Shown in pieces: positions 45,906 to 59,316 of a stretch of 64,000 nucleotides of DNA. This stretch comes from Rhipidocladum racemiflorum. Lineage: Eukaryota; Streptophyta; Magnoliopsida; Poales; Poaceae. Each line of letters begins with the position of its first letter. The stretch's first letter is position 1. The translations under genes were made by a program, and so were the position numbers. A model generated the notes under the pieces. The model was not told the origin of the DNA. It worked only from the letters and a program-made list of their open reading frames with translations, and made no database searches. The stretch spans positions 372,001-436,000 of the forward strand of contig CM070579.1 in the NCBI GenBank assembly GCA_036346355.1, written 5' to 3'.

Positions 45906-48900
45906 ATGAGCTCCGAGCCCCCGGAACCAAAGTCAGCATGCCTCGCCTTGCCTTGTGTCTGCTACTACTGCTAGGATCTTGGAAGCTCCTGTGAATCGTC
46001 CGTCATCTGTGTGTTTGCCTGTAGCAGGACCAGGATGAGGATAGTCTACTCCAGGGAATATCTGCTCTCCGTTGGCGACACCGAGCGCTGCAAGAAGCTG
46101 CCCCCGGGTTTCGATGCGTCGCTCCTGAGGTCCTTTTGCCTTGTTGTCTATCAGTTGGGCTTCAATTCTCTCTTTCCCCCTGAGGCTTCATGTGCTGATT
46201 GTTATCTCCGTTCTCGCAACAGCGATCTGCAGGAGGTGTCGGCCGGTGTGCTTGAGAGGAGCAAGGGCCACTACGGTACACCCCTAGGAAGGTCAGATGG
46301 GTCGGGGGCTTATTCTTACTCTTCTCGTGGCGGGAGCTCAGGGGGCAGGTGGGAAACTCGCTCGTCTGGATCAAGTGACCGGGAAGGGGATCTACCTGAT
46401 CATGAGTCTTTAACACAGGGTAAGCATGTTTTCTTGTTTTATGTGAATCCTTACTTTCCTTTTGTTTGTTAATGTTGGTCATCATGCATGCCCTTTTGGT
46501 ATGATCACCGATCACTTTGTGCCGCTGAAATGATATTCCATTGTCTTGCGGACTTGTCATCCGGAAGCTTACTTAGGGGGTATTTGGCATAGCTCCAGCT
46601 CCACCAAATCCGTGGAGTTGGTGGAGCTAGGTATTCCTAGCTTCACCGGATTCGTGGAGCTGGAGTTGTGGATATGTTAAGAGTGTTTACGTGGGCCGTC
46701 TTGTTTATATTTTAGTATAAAATTATAAATCTAAGTCACTTTATTTTATTCTACAAGTTTCAGCTCTGAGGTGGAGCTGGGATCTGGAGCTCGGCCAAAC
46801 AGGGCCTTAGTGTGCACTCATATGTGTACATTTATTTCACCAATAATAGTAAACACAAATTAATTACATGATCGTATTGTTTATTAATTAGGCATGGTTT
46901 ACTTCCTTAGGTGTCCTAATTTATGGTAATATTAGGCATGTCAACTGCATTACTTTCTGCTTGCGCGGAGCTAATAATTTTCTTGTGCAGATAGGTTAAA
47001 TGGAAACCAATACGGACGCAATTGGCAGAATACGGAGCATGATGGCCTACTGGGAAGTGGTGGTTTCCCTAGACCACCAGGATATACAGGGAATTTGGCA
47101 TTGAAGGATCGTGGGAATGTGTATAAGCCAAACAGGATGTCTGAACGCTACCAGCCACCACGTCCTTACAAGGTTTGAGCTGTCTGTCATGCATGTTTCT
47201 TTCCTTCCTTCCTTTATCTTATAGATTGACAACCTTTGGAACATTAGTTAGTGAATACACAACACGCTAATGACAGGCTGCGCCTTTTCCACGGAAAGAT
47301 ATTGACTCAATGAATGATGAGACATTTGGGTCTTCTGAATGCTCAAATGAGGATAGAGCAGAAGAAGAAAGGAAACGAAGGGGTCAGTGTCTCTTACCAC
47401 AACACTATAACATCCATTTTTTTTGCTGCAGTCATCTACAATGTCTCACATCGCCCTTATGTGCAGCATCATTTGAACTGATGAGGAAAGAGCAACATAA
47501 AACCCTTCAAGAGAAGAAGAATGGTCCTGATGTTGGGAAAGAAAATAATGGTGATGGTATCGTTTCACTGTTACAGACATCAACTGAAAAGACAGGCGCC
47601 ACAGCTAAAACTGAGAAGCCAGATGGATCTGTAGTGTCTTCATTTTATCAAGAAGATACCACTAAAACATCTTCAGTTCTACCAGCTCCCACGGCCAGAC
47701 CACTCGTGCCGCCTGGTTTTTCAAATGCATTTGTGGAGAAAAAGCTTCAGCCACAGCCGCCCAACATCTCACTTGAGCCAAAGGTTCATGTCTTGACATA
47801 GTTTTCTGTAATCAGTAGTTGCCAGCAATTACATGCATTTAACTTCTTGCTGCCAATTTCATACTATGCAGGAAAGTATGGGGTGAATTACTGTAGAAAA
47901 GTTTTTGACTCTTCTATAGTCGATTCATCTGTTTTAAATTATCTTATCTCGACACGGGTGACAACGTACATCCAAATCTAAAATCTGACACTAGACGAAC
48001 AACATATTTTTTTTTTGTTCAATAGGATACTCATGTAATGATGAGATATTGTTCTGATTTTTGCTATTACTAGATTGGTGTGCCCATCAGTATAAAAGGA
48101 ATAAATACTCGGGATACTAGTAATCACATCCTAAGGGAACGAGTGATAACAAATCTAATATCTGCCAATGTCATACTGTTCCTGAATTGTGCTTGTACTT
48201 TGTAGGCTCACAATGCTACTAGTGAGGATAAAATGGCGACTATTGCACGATTTGGTGGACGAGTAGAGGGAAGCCAGTTAGCAACAGAGATCACTGCAAG
48301 CAAAAACAAAGAGAAGGGCATTTCTGATAACATTGCTATTGTTGGTCAAAAGCACATGCTACCATCTGGAGGCGTTACCTCTTCAACTGAATTTGCTTCT
48401 AGCACTCTTAAAGGGAGTGAAGATTGGGAAGCTGATGCGATGGATAAGTATTCCATTGAAAAAGAAGGCAAATCAAAAAATATTGATTCAGTTAGGAAGG
48501 ACAATTCAATCTCAATCTTGGAACAGTTCTTTGGCAATGCACTGTCGAAAAGCGGCAGCAATTTACCGACAGATGTCGAGGTATGGAATTTGTCAAGTTG
48601 TCAACAAATCCTTGTTTGGTCGTGCTCACTCTTAGTTTCCTATCAGTGCAGATGCCACATGTGGATAGTTTTGGTTTCTGGATATATATGAGCATTAAGT
48701 ATTTACATATTATTAAATTGATTAAGAAACATGTTTATGTGCTGACCTGTGACATGACCCAACCCAATCTTGCGAATGAAGTGATGTTGGCTAGACCTGC
48801 ACCTCTGCAATTTTGTATTATTTTGATTACACAATTCATGTTTTCATAAATGCGGATAGGTCTTGCTCAATTATGTATCCCTCCCGCTGTGCTAGTTCAT

Positions 48901-51799
48901 TGATTCTTATTTCTAAGAAAGGGTGGGTGTTGGGAGTTCTAGTTATGTAAATCAGCTGTGTAGTCTTGCACATTGGTAGCAGATGGTGATAGTTGTAACT
49001 TTCTCGACATCTGAGGCCTCATGCCCACATCTTAACCTGTTAAGCTTAAAAATAGCATTTGGTGGGTCACATGCAGAGGTAACTAATTTGTTTCTGCTCC
49101 TTGCCGAGTTGCAGCATGGTGCTCCAGAAAGAAGAAAGCTCCAACTTTGTTGGGCATTAAAATATCTATTACTTGGTCATGTGTTTATTCCATCTTTTCC
49201 TCCTTTTGCAGAGTCAACAGATGAAAACAGATGACAACATGATGGTTTCGTCTGTACCAGAATCATCCAAATTGGCTTGCTGGTTTCTTGACAAAGGTAA
49301 TCCTGCTTCATAAATTATGCCATATGTAACGTGTCAGTTCTGTGCATTAGTTGGTGCAATATCGTTTCTTTATACCAAGCATTTGGTTCAACAAGTTGTA
49401 TACTGGTGTTAGTATCTTTGTGAATCATCATGCCACGATAACTTCCCAACAGAAGTAAACATTTGTGGGCATGTCCCTCTTTGCTGTATGCATGTTAGTT
49501 GAAAACAGCATTCTTTTGATGACTTTGAACCTGTATTTTCCTGTAGACTTGAAACCTGCAGAAGACTTGTCATCAAAGAGCTTGCTCTCCATGATTGTCA
49601 AAAATGAAAATCCAGGTCCAGAAAATATAGCTCCTGGTGCTCCTTTATCTGATGGCGCTATTCATAATCTATCACCAAGATCACCTACTGATAAATTTGA
49701 TGATGCATTAAATCGCTTCTCATTTGCATCTCCTGCATCTGCTGGTGGGATCCTGGAACAGCATAAGCATGCTGATATTGCACCGCCAGCTCCAGTTATG
49801 ATGACATGTGAGGATCTTGAGCAGACGATGCTGGCGCAGGTTGCTGGCAATAGCAGCTCGAATCAGAAAAATGTGCAGGGGCATCAGGCTGTTTTAGATG
49901 AGCCAACCGCTACGCAGAAAGTAGCTGTGGACAATCATGCTTCTCAGCATCTTCTTTTATTATTGCAAAAGGGTACAGATAATAAGGGATCATCTTCTTT
50001 GGGTTTCCACATAGGATCAGCTGATGAACCACAAAGTTCTGATGTAAATGTTATGGCCAATGGTGGAATATCTGGAACTGCTCCAATTAATAAAGCTGAA
50101 GCCGTTCCTACTTCAGGGAAGAGCCTGACATTGGAAGCATTATTTGGGGCTGCTTTCATGAATGAGCTCCATTCCAAGGATGCACCGGTTTCTATTCGAG
50201 GATCTGCTACTGGTGGTGCTAACTATGAGTTTGCTGAGACAGGCAAAACTTTATTGCCATCTAGTCAAGAAGGATATTACCCTGGTGAACATGCTCTGCC
50301 CTTCAACAACATTAAAGATGGAGCTACCCCTAAAAAACCAGGAAATGGAATGGAGTACAGGAATTCAGCAATCCCTTGTCCTGGTCCAAGTCTGGGTAGT
50401 GCTGGCTTTGACAAGAATGGCTTGGAAATCCAGCTGCCTGAAGAAGATAATTTGTTTACAATGAATGACTCTTTGGATGCCCAAAAGCCTGATACTTTGC
50501 CATTGGTGAAATCGAGTAGGATCGAGGGGCTATTGCCGGAAATGGCTGCTGATGATCTCAATTATAGGCTTCAAAGTCTTGTGCCCGGTGATGCAGAACA
50601 CGTTCAAGTACTAGGTCCTGATGCACTGAGCGCTCATTCTCGCGATCAGCGTTACCAAGTGGAGTCACAGAATCTTTATCATCTTCTACAGGGTAGGCCA
50701 CCTACACTGGCTCCTCGTCCTATGATGGATCACATTGGTAATAGGAATCAGCAAACCTCATTTGACATGCCACAAGCAATACACCATGATACACACCGTT
50801 CTTTCCCAACTAATATGAATCCTATGCAACACACTCTTCATGCTCCAGGGGTCCCTCATTTGGACCCGGCTGCCCATCATCTTATGCTACAGCACATCTC
50901 CATGCCTGGAAGTCTTCCACCAGAAGGCTTGCCAAGAGGTGTTCCACCATCTCAGCCTGTGCATCACATGCCTGGTTATATACCTGAGATGAGCAATGTA
51001 AATAGTTTTAATGTGCACCCTCGCCAGCCCAGCTTTGGAGAATTTGGATTGATTATGCCAGGTGAGAGCCTCTTTAAGCTAAGTTTGTATGTTGTGTTTA
51101 TTTGCAGAGTTAGCCTGTCACTGTTTGCAAAATTTAGATGGCAAAGAGGCTGGTCAGCTGTGAGTGGCAAGGCATGACTTTTGAGTAAAAATGTTTACTT
51201 TTTGAGATCTAATATTTCTTACCACATGACAGCACGAGACAAAATCGCTAGTTTACGTTAGTCGCAAAGTTTCTCCTATCTGAATTTAGATTGAACAGAA
51301 GCTGATTTATGGGAGCGGAATACTATTCTGCTTCTTTTGGAGGTTATTATTTTCGTTTGGACTTTAATATGAGGAGCAATTCATTGCCTTTTTCCATTAT
51401 TCTTGGAGTCAGTTAGAGATGTTTAATGTCTCCTTGATACTCCCACTTGTTTTGTTTGCTGTTCTCAATTGGGTCTCTTTCTTCAACATTGGATTACTTT
51501 AGGAAAAGGATTTCTTAATGTTTGCATTTTCCGGCTTAGGTGTATGATGTATGCATTAGCCAAATAGGTCAATTATATTCTGAATATGTTAGTTCTCCTA
51601 CTTTGAGCACATGTTTGATTTCCCACTGTTTCTCTCTCTATTCTATCATTGAGGTCCATCAGGTTCGGAAGTGAGACGCAAACACCCGGAGGCCTTTGAA
51701 AGATTGAGGCAGATGGAGCTTACAGCCAGATCCAAGCAGATACACCCAGCAATGGCCGGCCCTGTACCTGGTGGATCTGTTGGGCCGAGCTGGACATGA
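45906..51799 (+). CDS. CBE1: eIF4E-binding protein, CBE1-like
   Basis: Ten exons: 45906-45931, 46028-46129, 46223-46419, 46991-47172, 47277-47382, 47467-47783, 48206-48580, 49212-49296, 49547-51061 and 51663-51799, giving 1013 residues. The start MSSEPPEPKTRMRIVYSREY carries the canonical eIF4E-binding motif YxxxxL-hydrophobic at Tyr16-Leu21-Leu22. The next block, CKKLPPGFDASLLSDLQ, is typical of plant CBE1 (Arabidopsis AT4G01290), a cap-complex partner linked to cell-cycle transcript control. The rest is long and low-complexity: an Arg/Gly/Ser segment, SILEQFFGNALSK (exon 7), KSLLSMIVKNENPG and SLTLEALFGAAFMNELHSKD (exon 9), Met/Pro/His-rich stretches and a final HPEAFERLRQMELTARSKQI helix. 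Exon phases are consistent. The 84-nt intron at 47383-47466 is in frame and stop-free. Confidence 0.87.
46576..46806. mobile_element. Tourist-like MITE in intron 3 of the CBE1-like gene
   Basis: 231 bp between two TTA trinucleotides (46573-46575, 46807-46809). Inverted ends are GGGGGTATTTGGC at left and the complement of GGCCCTGTTTGGC at right, followed by matching GAGCTCCAG/AGCTCCAG and CAGCTCCAC words. The TTA duplication is the PIF/Harbinger signature. Confidence 0.75.
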
Positions 51800-53129
51800 A
51801 CTTGTGCACTCTGTTGGATCCGGAAGCATGATTTGCCCGAACCGCTATGTACTGTTTCAGTACGCTTTGCCCTAACCGCTATGTGCCTATGTAGCGTGCC
51901 CATGAACTAGCTATGTACTCTTTGCCCGAACCGCTATGTACCGTGTCCATGAACTAGCGATTTAGCGTTTGCCATCGGTGTGAGTTATTGGGTTGGTATA
52001 AGATTAGCTGATTGGGGAGTTTCACCGGTAGTGATGTAGCATGTATGCAGTAGTAGTACTGAACAAGTGAATGCCGGATGGGCTGACGATCTGGAATGGT
52101 CTATTGAGAAAAAGGGTAGGTAAAATATATTGGGTGCTGTGATGCTGTCATGGTAGGAGCTACCTCTGTACCGTCTGTCTGTCTGTCTGACTATTCGTTT
52201 TCAATTTTGTATAAATACTGTTCTGCAAGAAAAAAAAAGGTACCAGATTAACACATTTGGGTTTGGTCCCTGCCTGAGTTTCTGAAAATTAACTTGCTGA
52301 AGTTTCAGCTGGGTAAAATGCTTATGCTGAGCATTGACATAAAGGCGACCTAAGGCTTACCTGAAATGAGATCTCTCGTCATTTTCAGTATTGGAACCTG
52401 GGGTTCGACGCTAGTGTTCACCTGTTAAAAACAGGTACATACTGGCGATGATAATGGGTTGGAGCTAGCACATCAAAAGTTTGTATTTGATACGGTACTT
52501 TCAGTAACTTGGGTAGTTCAAACCTAAAATGGGTTGGAGCTAGCACATCAGTTAATAAGATAGCTGATCTAAGTTTAAGTTTTTGTTTCTTTGATCTAGT
52601 TCAAACCTAAAATTAATAAGCTTATGTCCAATCAAGACCAAATAAAAGTTTGTATTTGATCTAAGCCATTTACATATATAATATTCTTGTATATGTGATC
52701 AAAATTAACACATAATATGTGCGATGCTGTAATTTAGTAGAAAAATATAAGGTCCAAACTTGATTCAGATAGATATAGATCTAAAATGAGTTTAATCTAT
52801 TTACAGTTTTGAATCGGCTTAATCTAAAAATGTAGACGGATGGAAACTCATTATCATTCTAATACATACAATATATTAAGTGGGACGGCACGGCGTGGAT
52901 GTGTGGTATTGAGATCCTCTGACATCGAATCCTTTGATGTTGGGTCACTGCACGTGGAATCGGTTCCGGATGTGTGTAGGAGGTTATGTGCGTCGCCCTC
53001 TACTTTTCTTTGTGGGACCAAACAAACGCACTAGACTAGTGGCACTGGACGGTAGAGCTAGCTGCCATGGTCGCGGCCACCACCACCTCCTGAGACCGAG
53101 ACCCTCCCTAAACCCTAACCCTAGCTCCA
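51800..53129. other. Region between the CBE1-like and MinD genes
   Basis: The first part is 3' UTR; 51832-51960 has imperfect repeats of GAACCGCTATGTAC and CCATGAACTAGC. Direct repeats of ATGGGTTGGAGCTAGCACAT start at about 52457 and 52530, with AAAGTTTGTATTTGAT at about 52476 and 52646. The MinD promoter should lie at the end. No gene seen. Confidence 0.55.
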
Positions 53130-55064
53130 ATGGCGTTCGCGCCGCGCCTTCTCCTCACACCGAAACCCCCCTCCCGCTGCCCACCGCCGGCCTCCGCGCA
53201 CCACGGCGGCCGCACCGCGCCAGAGCTGTCGGGCCCCACCCCGCGGGTGGTGGTGGTCACCTCGGGCAAGGGCGGCGTGGGGAAGACCACCACCACGGCC
53301 AACCTCGCCGCCTCCCTGGCGCGCCTCTCCCTCCCCGCCGTGGCGGTGGATGCCGACGCGGGGCTGCGGAACCTGGACCTGCTGCTGGGGCTCGAGAACC
53401 GCGTCCACCTCACCGCTGCCGACGTGCTCGCTGGGGACTGCCGGCTCGACCAGGCCCTCGTCCGCCACCGCGCGCTCCAGGGCCTGCAGCTGCTCTGCCT
53501 CTCCAAGCCCCGCTCCAAGCTGCCCCTCGCCTTCGGCTCCAAGACCCTTACCTGGGTCGCCGACGCACTCCGCCGCGCCGCCAACCCACCCGCCTTCATC
53601 CTCATCGACTGCCCCGCAGGTCAGGCGTGACCGTATTTTGCCTACATTCGCGTTGCCCCCCTGTAATCCACATTGTAATTACTGGTTCATCTCAATCTAA
53701 TATGAATTAAGAATCCCATTTCGTTGAGTAGGTATACTGTTTCACCTAATTTTAGATGCTTGCTATGATGCAATCGATAATACCGGTACTCTGTTTCCCA
53801 TTAATGAGTCCGACGAAATGAGCAGTGTGCTGCTGTTTGAATTTATCTCTATAGAATTATGTGGTAAGAGAACCTTGAGGATGGGAGGAACATCTTATTA
53901 TGGTGTTTCTGACTGCCATGCGTCACTCAGTTTGCTTCAGAGTTCAGTGCAAAAAGTGATTGTGATGTTTAATTGTTTATGTCATTCTCGCTCATTCATC
54001 CCTGTAGACTGCCGCAGATTATATTCAGATTCATGAGTGCCGCAGATCATATTCAGATATAAGTGACGCAGATTAGGATTTTCAGAGCCAGCTTGTAGCC
54101 CTAACTGTTTTTATGATGCTAATGCGCACTTATGAGAAAATATTCAGATATGTAAAATTCAATCCATTTATGTGTATTATTTTTCCCTTGATGTTATTTA
54201 GAGCCATTTATCGAGTTATTTTTAGATCAGCGTATCTTAGTTGCATTTCTTACCTGCTGACTGCCGTATACAAAGCATTGTTAAGGTCAGAGATCAGTGT
54301 ATTTGATTCGGTTGTGAATTTCAACTCCACTGATTGGCCCTTAAATTGCCAGAATCAGATGGCTAACTAATTGCATAATACTATCATTCAGTAATTCAAC
54401 TTTTGCATGTTTCTGTATTGTTTGCATCTTCAATTTTTCCCGTCATCTCAGTTGACTTAGATAAGAAGTTAGAGCGCTGCATTTATCATATATAGATCAA
54501 TTGCCATTTTCTCACAGTATGTGATTAAATCCTGTTTCCCATCCTTTCCATGACATTAAAATTCAAAACCAGTTATATGCACCTACTTCTGTTGTCGGAG
54601 GCTGCTTAACTCAGGTTTGTCTTGTAGGTGTTGATGCCGGGTTTGTCACTGCCATCGCCCCTGCAGAAGAGGCCGTGCTTGTTACTACCCCTGACATTAC
54701 TGCTCTCCGTGATGCTGACCGCGTTGCAGGACTGTTGGAGTGTGATGGCATCAAAGACATCAAGATTATTGTGAACCGAGTGCGGCCCGACCTGGTCAAG
54801 GGGGAGGACATGATGTCAGCACTCGACGTGCAAGAAATGCTTGGCTTGCCTTTGCTAGGTGTTGTGCCAGAGGATGCGGAGGTGATCCGAAGTACAAATA
54901 GAGGTGTGCCATTGGTGCTGAATGACCCACCCACACCGGCTGGTCTTGCTCTAGAGCAGGCAACCTGGCGGTTAGTGGAAAGAGACGCGATGACGGCTGT
55001 CATGGTCGAGGAGCAGGAGAGGCCCAAGAAGAAAGGTGGCTTGTTTTCGTTCTTTGGTAGGTGA
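53130..55064 (+). CDS. MIND: Plastid division-site protein MinD
   Basis: Two exons, 53130-53619 and 54628-55064, joined in phase 1 (GCA G / GT GTT), giving 308 residues. MinD is a membrane-associated ATPase that, with MinE, ARC3 and FtsZ, places the chloroplast division ring. The first ~38 residues (MAFAPRLLLTPKPPSRCPPP onward) look like a plastid transit peptide. Then come the deviant Walker A SGKGGVGKTTTTANLAASLA (from residue 45), switch I region VDADAGLRNLDLLLGLENR, switch II/Walker B FILIDCPAGVDAGF, and ITALRDADRVAGLLE and VNRVRPDLVKGEDMMS of the C-terminal half. The last residues, KKKGGLFSFFGR, form the short amphipathic membrane-binding tail of MinD. All key motifs are present and the gene appears functional. 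Confidence 0.95.
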
Positions 55065-55827
55065 TGCTGTGAGCTCAACTGAGTTCACTGTAGGCGGTGA
55101 GTACAGATATTGCAGTATGGGGCTACGAATTGTGTTTCAGTTTGTTTTACTTTGTTCTAGGGTAGAATGATTCGTTTGTTATGCTTGAATCCATGAACGG
55201 AGTTTTTCTTTTCTTTTCTTGTTTGCTCTCAACCTTATAAATTTATGGCTCTATGTAGTTTTGTCTTGGTGCTTCTGTTGTTGGAGGTTTTGGTTGTACT
55301 TGTACATGAGAAAACCTTAGCGTCAAGAATGGAGATGCTAGTTTCCTCTTGTTTCACTCGACTGCTGTATGCTTGTACTGTGAACGTCTGGACGGCAGTG
55401 ATGAGAGGAGAGCATTATCTGATGTGACGTGTGTGGCTTCCCGCTTAAAATCGTGTTCCCAACACAAGGCGAACAAGCAAGCAGATGGCTGTTTTACGCA
55501 CCCACACTCGTGCATAATCGCAGCAAAATTGATCCAAAATTTCTTTTTTCCCAAGTATATGGCTATGACCGATTAAATGCAGCTCCAAATCATTCGATGG
55601 TTCAAACAGTTTATGCTAAAATACATGCTTGCAGCTTTGCACGCATCAACCAGTTATACACAAAGCACACACATAAAAGTATCATCGAGATAAGGCAGGT
55701 GTTACAGTTGTGTCGTACAGAGTGATCTTCCTCCACTCAAATACAGAAACATCACAAGCTCACAGCCCAGGCCAGGCACTTCAATCTATGACACGCACGG
55801 CCAGGCCAGATAAAGCGTACAGCTGCA
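55065..55827. other. Shared 3' interval between MinD and CWC15
   Basis: The convergent genes leave about 760 bp for both 3' UTRs. No gene, repeat or RNA gene recognised. Confidence 0.55.
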
Positions 55828-58800
55828 TCACTTCATGTACCTCTGCAGAAACTTGCGGTGGAAATCACTTCTGATGGTATCATTAATGAACCGTTTTGGT
55901 GTCTTGGTCTCTCCACGCGACTGGTTCTTGAATACAACGTCATCATCCCACCTGTGACAAACATACATATTACAACAGGATTGGGCTCACCATAATGCAC
56001 AGAAATTAAAAGAATACCGCAACGCACTGAGCATCAGTCTCTTAACCTTCTCTTAACACTGAAGGAGCCGGCATTGTTAATATTGATCAATGGATTTCCC
56101 CTCACCAGTTCAGCCTCTTTCATCTTGGCCTCCTCTTCTGCTTGTTGGCGCTCCTGCAGTGAACAAGCATGTACAACTTCCATTATCTATTTGAAAACTA
56201 AAGAAATGGATCACCTTGAATTGTCAATACAGAGATAACACAACAACAAACCTTTCTAAGCTTATCCTCAGCTCTTTCTTTCTTGATCCGTTCAAGCTCT
56301 GCCATTAGAGCCTCAGTGTCATCATCGTCATCTTCATCACTGAATAGAGATTGCAATTTGATGAGTAAGAACAAGAATACATTAAGGAAGTCAACTGCAC
56401 TATAAGAAGATCAGAACAAATAAACAACTTTGTGTCCTAAAAAGTGACAAGACGCAAGACAGTTGTTGTGTTAAACTGTTATTCTTATCCCCACTTTCTA
56501 GGCAATGTCGGAACGAGTATTAGCCAGTAGCCTTGTGGCTAATGCCAAAGTTTATGGCAGATAACACAGAAAAAACTGTTTCATCCCCATCCTACAAAAC
56601 TATCAATGCAGTTACAGGACGGATAGTTAAATCACTTAAACCCACTCATGCAATAATGAGGTGAATCCCACTAGTGAGCATGATTTATATACTATTGAGC
56701 AAGAACTAAACAGACCTTTCATCATCACTTCTGGGCTCCACGTCAGAGTCATCTGCATCGATCTCTCGTGGAACTATCTTATCCTCAACATCTTGCTTTG
56801 AACCTACATTCACAGTAACAGGGTGAGCAATCACTATGACCAAACATACAGTTCTTCGTAATCATACAGTATTAGTGCCACCAACCTTCTAGGAGTAGGC
56901 TTGAACTTTTGCGACGGTCCCTCTCTTCTGTGAGAAAGAACAGGTTGAACATATCAAATACAATTCTCATGTAGGTAGGTAATCATACAATGGAAGAAAA
57001 GACAAACATGTACAGAAGTGGGAGAAACTACAGAGAGAACAAGAGGTAATACCAGCATAGGACTTATCCTTCGACGAGTAGTGCTTGTGTTCACGCTCCT
57101 CGAGTTCATCCCTGAGATTCCTCTTCTGTAGCTCTTCTTGGGTATGCTGTCCCTCCTTTCTGCACATTCGATGGGAAAGGTAAGTACATCTTAGAGAGGA
57201 AGAGAACTTAGTATAACCATTAACAAATGCACAGCCAATTTTATACAGGATTTGGCAGAGGCAAGAAATAAATGATTGGTAAAACAAAGCAATAGCTTAG
57301 CCATATGGGGCGCTCTCAATGTTGCAAATAGCATATAGCGGTGGGGGTTCCGCTTAGCGTTTCGTGACATAGCGTGATATATCGGCCGATAAACGTTAAA
57401 AAAAATTATGACTGTAAGATCATTTCCGCAAAAATTTTCATAGTTAAAAAAATTTTTAATAGAACGCACAAGATGGCAGGATACATCTGCAATATAATAC
57501 TACATTGCTTTTTAGCAATGGATCGGCCAAAAGAACCCTCACTGTTTTGGTACTTGTTGAGTTCATCCAAAATTTTCTCTTGGGTTTCTTCATTAGGAAC
57601 ATTGTTGACATGCAGGATACCACACCATATTGAAATTTTGCGTCTCTCAATTCCCAGCCTATTTGAGTAGTAGTAAGGGTTTAGGTAATGGCCAGCCATA
57701 TGCAATGGAGTTTTCAACTTTTGCTCCCACCTCTTATCGATTATTTGCCAAATACAATTTTACTTAGTTTATTTGTAATTAAATCTCGGAGCAATGTGTT
57801 CTTTGGCATCCATCAAACCTCCACACAAAAATCCCATAGCCGGTACATCATCATCTACACACCTTAATAGCTCAACCAATGGCTAGGGTTACAAGGGAGA
57901 AGTGAACCTTATTACAAAGCGGTATATTGCTATTGGGCCTTATTGGCTTAGTAGGCTGGGCCAAAACTCCTCCCATAAAGCTGAAAAAGAGAAGTGACGA
58001 ATATCGGCGATATATCATGTATAACGCCACACGATATATTGCCGATAACACAATAAATCGCCAAAAATCACCAGTTGTGAAGTCTTGATGAAATTTTAGC
58101 GCCGGGCCTATTTTGACGATATAACACCATATCACAGTTATATCACCACTATTTACAACCTTGGGCGCTCTTGATTCTGATTACCAGACTCGTTCATAGT
58201 GCTTAGATAATTTACTTTCTTGATGCAGCAGCAATTTAGTTTTTTGTAAAACACTTAACACCTGGTATGATATGGTTATTGCAGCTCCAAACTTCCCCAA
58301 AAAAATGTATTATACTGTGAACTAGCAACATAATAAATAGGTGTTTTTGAGACATACTTTCAAAGCACAACTAGAAAGCTCGGTTACTAGGTGGACATTC
58401 ACTATACCCTCATTATTAGTAAAGGCTTTTTTTGCCCAGCTTTTTGATGCAATCCAAATTACTTAGGTCAAGCATATTAATTAAGTGTTGCCTGAGCAAA
58501 TGCATATCTTTATTTGTGAAATTGTACAGCTCAGACCCACAACCTAATCCTGGCCAGTGGCCACTCTGCAGCCATTTTCAAGCGATTGATTTCGACATGA
58601 AAAAAAGGATTTGAGGTACGAACCCTAACCCTATCCAATTTGGGCCCTAAACCGAAGAAGAATCAAACAAATTAAACGCCATAGAGTTGGTACACCAATC
58701 CAAACCAGCGGCGAGCTAGAAGCAAGGGTTGGGCATCTGTCGGCTGCAGTTTTATCGCACAGAGCACGACGAGGCCATCCCGATCTGAAAAATCACCTCA

Positions 58801-59116
58801 AATCAAATCTTTGAGGAACGAACCCTAACCCTTTCCCGAAGCATACGTCAAACCACTCGCACAAGAAAATAGAAAAGAGAGATCGCAACCGGATCGCCAG
58901 CCAACGAAGCAATCAACCCGATGCGAGATCGTGGAACTGAGGCGCCGACGAGTTGATTCGATGGATGCAGCCATGTGGCATTTACCTCGGCTTGAGGGTG
59001 GTGTGGGCCGCGAGGTCGCGGGAGGAGTACTTCTGCGAGGGCCCGAAGATGCGGGTGCCCCCCTGCTCGTTGCCGCCCTTGGCCGGCGCCCACGTCGGCC
59101 GCGCCGCCGTCGTCAT
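55828..59116 (-). CDS. CWC15: Pre-mRNA splicing factor CWC15
   Basis: Seven exons: 59116-58986, 57159-57053, 56927-56886, 56803-56716, 56339-56252, 56153-56047 and 55951-55828, giving 228 residues, the usual family size. CWC15 is a core component of the Prp19-associated complex in the active spliceosome. The N terminus MTTAARPTWAPAKGGNEQGG and QKYSSRDLAAHTTLKPRKEG are nearly invariant in the family. A middle acidic block (SDEDDDDDTEALMAELERIK) leads into a charged helix (KKERAEDKLRKERQQAEEEA), and the end reads RRWDDDVVFKNQSRGETKTP then FINDTIRSDFHRKFLQRYMK. All junctions are GT-AG and in phase. Intron 1 is about 1.8 kb because it hosts a hAT element. Confidence 0.95.
57317..58163 (-). mobile_element. 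Small hAT element with complete ends in CWC15 intron 1
   Basis: 847 bp flanked by the 8-bp direct repeat GGCGCTCT (57309-57316 and 58164-58171). Ends are inverted: CAATGTTGCAAATAG at left and, read from the right, CAAGGTTGTAAATAG. Between about 57720 and 57500, minus strand, lies a transposase piece: TPLHMAGHYLNPYYYSNRLG, then VPNEETQEKILDELNKYQNS and EGSFGRSIAKKQ, which resembles the central region of grass BED/DUF659 hAT transposases. The rest of the gene is deleted, so the copy is non-autonomous. AT-rich ATATCGGC-type words fill the flanks. Confidence 0.85.
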
Positions 59117-59316
59117 CTCCGGTGCCCTCTGCTCTGCGAGAAAAGCGCGGAAACCCTAGGCAAGAGAAGCTGCTTGGGATTTGCACGTAGGCCCCTGGCG
59201 AAGGGTGTTTTTCTGATTGGTGGAGGCGGTAATGGATGGATCCTGGGACGACCGTCACAGAACAAACGGCCCAGACAACTCCACAAATTTGTTGGGCCGA
59301 ATCATCAATGGTCTTA

